Of a stretch of 24,399 nucleotides of DNA, positions 21,941 to 24,399 are shown in pieces. Location: positions 1 through 24,399 of the forward strand of contig JAEMSV010000057.1 in NCBI GenBank assembly GCA_016462625.1, given 5' to 3'. The stretch's first letter is position 1. Each line of letters opens with the position of its first letter. The DNA is from Solirubrobacteraceae bacterium (GTDB lineage Bacteria; Actinomycetota; Thermoleophilia; Solirubrobacterales; Solirubrobacteraceae). The notes beneath the pieces were generated by a model. The model did not search any database and was not told the DNA's origin. It worked only from the letters and a program-made list of their open reading frames with translations. The translations under genes and the position numbers were made by a program.

Positions 21941-22911
21941 CGCGGTGCCGCCGCGCGGAGGGTCGCCTCGACGTCCGTGCGGGCAATCGGCCCGATGCAC
22001 GGCGAGGTCGCCCCCGCGTCGAGGTAGCGCTGGATGCCGGCGCGGACGGCGTCTTCGTCGCCGATCGCGCACAGCGCGTCGAGAAACTCGGTCGCGATCC
22101 CGGCCTGCATCGCGTCGACGTCGCCCTGGGCGGCGCCGGCGTCGTAGGCGGCGATCGAGCCGCCGAAGCCCGAGCGCTCGATCATCGCCCGGTAGAACGG
22201 CAGGCCGAAGTACGGGATCAGGTCGCGCCGCATCACCCCGTGGGCGGCGGCGGTGTCCTCGACCAGCGCGCCGGGGACGGCGGCGACGATGTCGAATCCG
22301 TCCAGCGACTTGCCGACGGACTCACGGCCCGCCTGCACCTCGGGGACGACCACGTCACGGATGTACGCGGGGTTGCAAAGCCACAGGATCACGCCGTCGG
22401 CGAACTCCCCGGCGGCGCGGAGCATCCGCGGCGAGAGCGCGGCCACGTAGATCGGCAGGGTCGGGAACGGCCCGACGCCGCTCAGCGGCATCATCGTCTT
22501 CCACTTGACCGTGTCCTGCGGGATCTCACTGCCCGAGACGATCGCCCGCACCAGCGCGACGTACTCGCGCATCTCCGAGACGGGCTTGTCGATCGTCTGG
22601 CCGTGCCAGCCCTCGACGACCGGCCGGTGCGAGACGCCGAGACCGAGCCGCAGGCGCCCGCCCGACAGCTCCTCGAGCGTCGCGGCGGTCTGCGCCATCG
22701 TCGCGGGCGTGCGCGTGTAGATCGGCACCACCCCGGTGCCGATCGCGATCTGCGATGTCGCGGCGGCGTAGGCCGCGAGGACGGTCAGCGAATCGCGACC
22801 GTTGATGTGTGTCGTATACGCGGTCTCGAAGCCGAGTTCCTCAGCCAGCTGCACGCGCCCAACGGCGTCCTGCAGCGACTTCCCCGGCGAGACGAAGCAG
22901 CCCACTCCCAT
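21937..22911 (-). CDS. Luciferase-like (LLM class) F420-dependent-type oxidoreductase
   Basis: 324 aa of the luciferase-like family: LAEELGFETAYTTH (22-35), IAIGTGVVPIYTRTP (55-69), LEELSGGRLRLGLGVSHRPVVEGWHG (79-104) and IYVAALSPRMLRAAGEFADGVILW. The SGGRLRLGLG and GEFADG segments are hallmarks of actinobacterial F420-dependent members. Start ATG 22911 follows TAGGCT by 6 nt with no Shine-Dalgarno. Its stop overlaps the start of the zinc alcohol dehydrogenase, so the two likely serve one pathway, for example oxidising an alcohol and then the carbonyl or a ring. Compared with the gene at 3424 the two share only family features, so they are not recent duplicates. Confidence 0.92.
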   Translation of the reverse strand: MGVGCFVSPGKSLQDAVGRVQLAEELGFETAYTTHINGRDSLTVLAAYAAATSQIAIGTGVVPIYTRTPATMAQTAATLEELSGGRLRLGLGVSHRPVVEGWHGQTIDKPVSEMREYVALVRAIVSGSEIPQDTVKWKTMMPLSGVGPFPTLPIYVAALSPRMLRAAGEFADGVILWLCNPAYIRDVVVPEVQAGRESVGKSLDGFDIVAAVPGALVEDTAAAHGVMRRDLIPYFGLPFYRAMIERSGFGGSIAAYDAGAAQGDVDAMQAGIATEFLDALCAIGDEDAVRAGIQRYLDAGATSPCIGPIARTDVEATLRAAAPR

Positions 22912-22917
22912 GCGCGC

Positions 22918-22923
22918 AGCCTA
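22918..22923 (-). promoter_or_regulatory. Putative -10 box TAGGCT (leaderless promoter for luciferase-like gene)
   Basis: Minus-strand TAGGCT, then GCGCGC, then ATG 22911. It lies within a 42-bp divergent gap shared with the crotonase gene. Confidence 0.5.
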
Positions 22924-22939
22924 TGGGCTGACGGACGTC

Positions 22940-22945
22940 TACGGT
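22940..22945 (+). promoter_or_regulatory. Putative -10 box TACGGT (crotonase gene)
   Basis: TACGGT is 8 nt before ATG 22954 with no ribosome-binding site. The identical hexamer precedes the last gene of the window. Confidence 0.45.
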
Positions 22946-22953
22946 TCCGAACC

Positions 22954-23700
22954 ATGTCCTCGGAGCTGACCCTCGACCGCCGCGACGGCATCGCCGTCAT
23001 GACCCTGCGCGCACCGGAGCGCCGCAACGCGCTGAGTGCGGACATGGCCGACGCGATGGTCGCCGCGTGCGAGGAGGTCGATGCGGACGAGACAGTCGGC
23101 GCGGTCGTCGTCACGGGCGAGGGCGCGTACTTCTGCGCGGGCGGTGACCGCGCGCAGCTCGCCGCCGCGGGCAAGGACCCGGCCGAGCCGGCGCTCTACG
23201 AGGCGATGGGGCGGATCTACAACGCGTTCGCGCGCGTGGGCGCGCTGGTGCCGCCGACGATCGCGGCGATCCGGGGCGGAGCCGTCGGGGCGGGGATGAA
23301 CCTCGCGCTGGCGACCGACCTGCGGGTCGTGGCCGACGACGCGAAGCTCCTGTCCGGCTTCCTGCCGATCGGCCTGCACCCCGGCGGCGGCCACGCCGCG
23401 CTCCTGACGCGCCTGGTCGGCCGCGAGACGGCGAACGCGATGCAGCTGTTCGGCGCGCCGGTGGTCGGTGCCGAGGCCGTCGAGCTCGGGCTGGCGTGGA
23501 AGTCCGTCCCGGCCGGCGAGGTCGACGCAACCGCGCTCGCGCTGGCCGCGGTGCCCGCGCGCGATCCGGAACTCGCCCGGAAGACGGCGCGTTCGATGCG
23601 CACGATCGCCGGTCCGCCGGCGCTTCCGTGGCCCGCCGCGCTGGAGCTCGAGCGCCCGTCGCAGATGTGGTCGATGCGCCGCAAGGATCTCGCGGGCTGA
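22954..23700 (+). CDS. Enoyl-CoA hydratase/isomerase (crotonase) family protein lacking catalytic glutamates
   Basis: 248 aa, slightly short for the family. Crotonase-fold signatures are visible: PERRNALSADM (21-31), VVVTGEGAYFCAGGDRAQLA (51-70, oxyanion hole), and IRGGAVGAGMNLALATDLRVVA (106-127, second oxyanion strand). FLPIGLHPGGG is at 136-146 and LFGAPVVGAEAVELGLAWK at 165-183. At the position of catalytic Glu144 of rat hydratase there is N116, and at Glu164 there is F136 by my alignment. A normal hydratase mechanism is therefore unlikely. The protein may be an isomerase, thioester hydrolase or other crotonase activity. It diverges from the luciferase-like/alcohol dehydrogenase pair, with overlapping promoter regions. 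Confidence 0.92.
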   Translation: MSSELTLDRRDGIAVMTLRAPERRNALSADMADAMVAACEEVDADETVGAVVVTGEGAYFCAGGDRAQLAAAGKDPAEPALYEAMGRIYNAFARVGALVPPTIAAIRGGAVGAGMNLALATDLRVVADDAKLLSGFLPIGLHPGGGHAALLTRLVGRETANAMQLFGAPVVGAEAVELGLAWKSVPAGEVDATALALAAVPARDPELARKTARSMRTIAGPPALPWPAALELERPSQMWSMRRKDLAG

Positions 23701-23750
23701 TCTCGCGGTTCGCTCAGGGCGCCCCCAGGGTAGAGCGGTGCACTGTGGAT

Positions 23751-24143
23751 ATGCGCACTGAACGAATCCCCGCCCTGCCCCTGCTGCCGCACCGGGATCG
23801 CGCTCGCAGCCTGCCAGGCGACGCGCAGCCCGTCGGCGCCTACCTGCAGGTCAGCGACGGCCCGGACGAACGGCTGCTGCCGCTCGATGGCGGCGACGTC
23901 CTGCACATCGGGCGCAGCCTGACCTGCGATGTCGTGCTCGAGCACACGAGCGTGTCGCGGCGCCAGGCCACGCTGCGCCGGAGGCCCGACGGCTTCGTGC
24001 TGCACGACGACCGCAGCACGAACGGCACGTTCGTCAACGGTGAGCGTGTGACGGACGCGGAGATCCGCGACGGCGACGTGCTCACGTTCGGCGGGGTGGC
24101 AGTCGTGTTCCGTGCGGCGTCGCGGACGTTCGCGGCCGCCTGA
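23751..24143 (+). CDS. Stand-alone FHA-domain protein
   Basis: 130 aa. A 30-residue N-terminal tail with basic and Pro-rich sequence precedes one FHA domain: LHIGRSLTCDVVLEH (51-65), VSRRQATLRRRPDG (68-81), DDRSTNGTFVNGERV (86-100) and DGDVLTFGG. FHA domains bind phosphothreonine. The key R55, S69, R70 and N91 positions are retained, but the usual His of SRxH is Gln (Q72). Such proteins in actinobacteria are often targets or partners of Ser/Thr kinases; none is encoded in the window. GTG 23745 is an alternative start two codons earlier. Confidence 0.88.
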   Translation: MRTERIPALPLLPHRDRARSLPGDAQPVGAYLQVSDGPDERLLPLDGGDVLHIGRSLTCDVVLEHTSVSRRQATLRRRPDGFVLHDDRSTNGTFVNGERVTDAEIRDGDVLTFGGVAVVFRAASRTFAAA

Positions 24144-24187
24144 ATCCCGCGCGGGTCGTATGGAGTGTGCGCCCATCCAGGCGACTT

Positions 24188-24223
24188 CTGGACGCCTTGG
24201 CCCGGACACCGGGAGGCGGCCAG
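24188..24223. other. Three-tier GC-rich hairpin between FHA gene and secreted-protein gene
   Basis: Stems CTGG/CCAG (24188-24191, 24220-24223), GCCT/AGGC (24194-24197, 24214-24217) and CCCGG/CCGGG (24201-24205, 24209-24213) close on a 3-nt ACA loop, with small bulges. It could be a terminator for the FHA gene, but there is no T-run. The rest of the 134-bp gap holds a CCCGCGCGGG palindrome right after the FHA stop and the next promoter. Confidence 0.45.
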
Positions 24224-24265
24224 GGCGATCCGTCCAGATTCCTGGCGGACGCACGTTCCGACTCC

Positions 24266-24271
24266 TACGGT
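24266..24271 (+). promoter_or_regulatory. Putative -10 box TACGGT (last gene)
   Basis: TACGGT, then GCGGCC, then ATG 24278. No Shine-Dalgarno, consistent with a leaderless message. Confidence 0.5.
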
Positions 24272-24277
24272 GCGGCC

Positions 24278-24399
24278 ATGAAGTCACTCATTCGCAGCGG
24301 CGCCGTCCTCCTCGCCGCCTCCGCTCTCACCGTCGCGGCCGCCCCCGCCGCGCAGGCGTACAACCCCGGCGTCTGCAACCAGGCGACGCCGCACTGGCT
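24278..24399 (+). CDS. Secreted protein (5' part, truncated by window edge)
   Basis: Forty codons are visible. MKSLIRSG, a hydrophobic Ala/Leu/Val stretch and the AQA motif form a clear Sec signal, with cleavage expected just before YNPGVC. The mature start has a cysteine within six residues, not in a lipobox position, so it is more likely a soluble secreted protein than a lipoprotein. Too little remains to assign a family. Confidence 0.8.
   Translation, partial: MKSLIRSGAVLLAASALTVAAAPAAQAYNPGVCNQATPHW

Noticed and set aside
3424..22911. The two luciferase-like genes as a recent duplication
   Set aside because: They share only general family motifs and differ in length, N-terminus and loop sequences, so they are distinct subfamilies.

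Overview
The window looks like a chromosomal segment of a very GC-rich actinobacterium. Order Solirubrobacterales (class Thermoleophilia) is my best guess. The grounds are extreme G/C bias at third codon positions, two luciferase-like oxidoreductases of F420-associated type, a secreted protein with the Lys-rich paired-Cys motif common in that order, and actinobacterial-style leaderless promoters (a TANNNT hexamer 6-9 nt before the start codon). This assignment is by recognition only; no database was searched. I see no rRNA, tRNA, CRISPR array, phage or insertion sequence. Coding density is very high and the longest gap between genes is about 290 bp.

Layout. 1-481: 5' part of a secreted alpha/beta-hydrolase-like protein (minus). 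527-1510: quinone-oxidoreductase-type MDR (minus), divergent from a 612-aa secreted protein (1581-3419) and a luciferase-like oxidoreductase (3424-4416). 4406-9006: five minus-strand genes, each overlapping the next by 1-4 bases (saccharopine-reductase-like protein, SDR, NAD-epimerase, metallo-beta-lactamase-fold protein with an altered metal motif, polytopic membrane protein). They diverge from a PucR-type regulator (9094-10335), with operator-like repeats between. 10332-12029: lipoate-ligase-family protein and aldo/keto reductase. 12076-13668: CPA1 Na+/H+ antiporter. 13709-14659: another SDR. 14779-15180: small basic-tailed protein of unknown function.

15177-17227 is a three-gene operon of MpaB/DUF2236 oxygenase, TetR regulator and limonene-epoxide-hydrolase-like enzyme. 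It is followed by a 290-bp non-coding stretch with two strong palindromes. 17518-20013 holds a MarR regulator, a DHA2 multidrug transporter and a UspA protein. A near-perfect MarR-type operator lies at the marR promoter, and a membrane-anchored Usp-like gene (20118-20783) diverges from it. 20780-22911 is a zinc-type alcohol dehydrogenase coupled to a second luciferase-like oxidoreductase. It diverges from a crotonase-fold protein lacking both usual catalytic glutamates. The window ends with a stand-alone FHA protein and the start of a secreted protein.

The most distinctive observations are: (i) nine gene starts with a TANNNT box 6-9 nt upstream; (ii) three of the four convergent gene pairs ending on one shared CTAG tetranucleotide; (iii) the five-gene overlapping redox/hydrolase operon with its PucR regulator and repeat-bearing promoter region; (iv) the oxygenase-TetR-epoxide hydrolase operon; and (v) the paired palindromes at 17255-17499. 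I found no clear evidence of a wholly new defence or mobile system. Items (iii) and (iv) are the best candidates for undescribed catabolic pathways.
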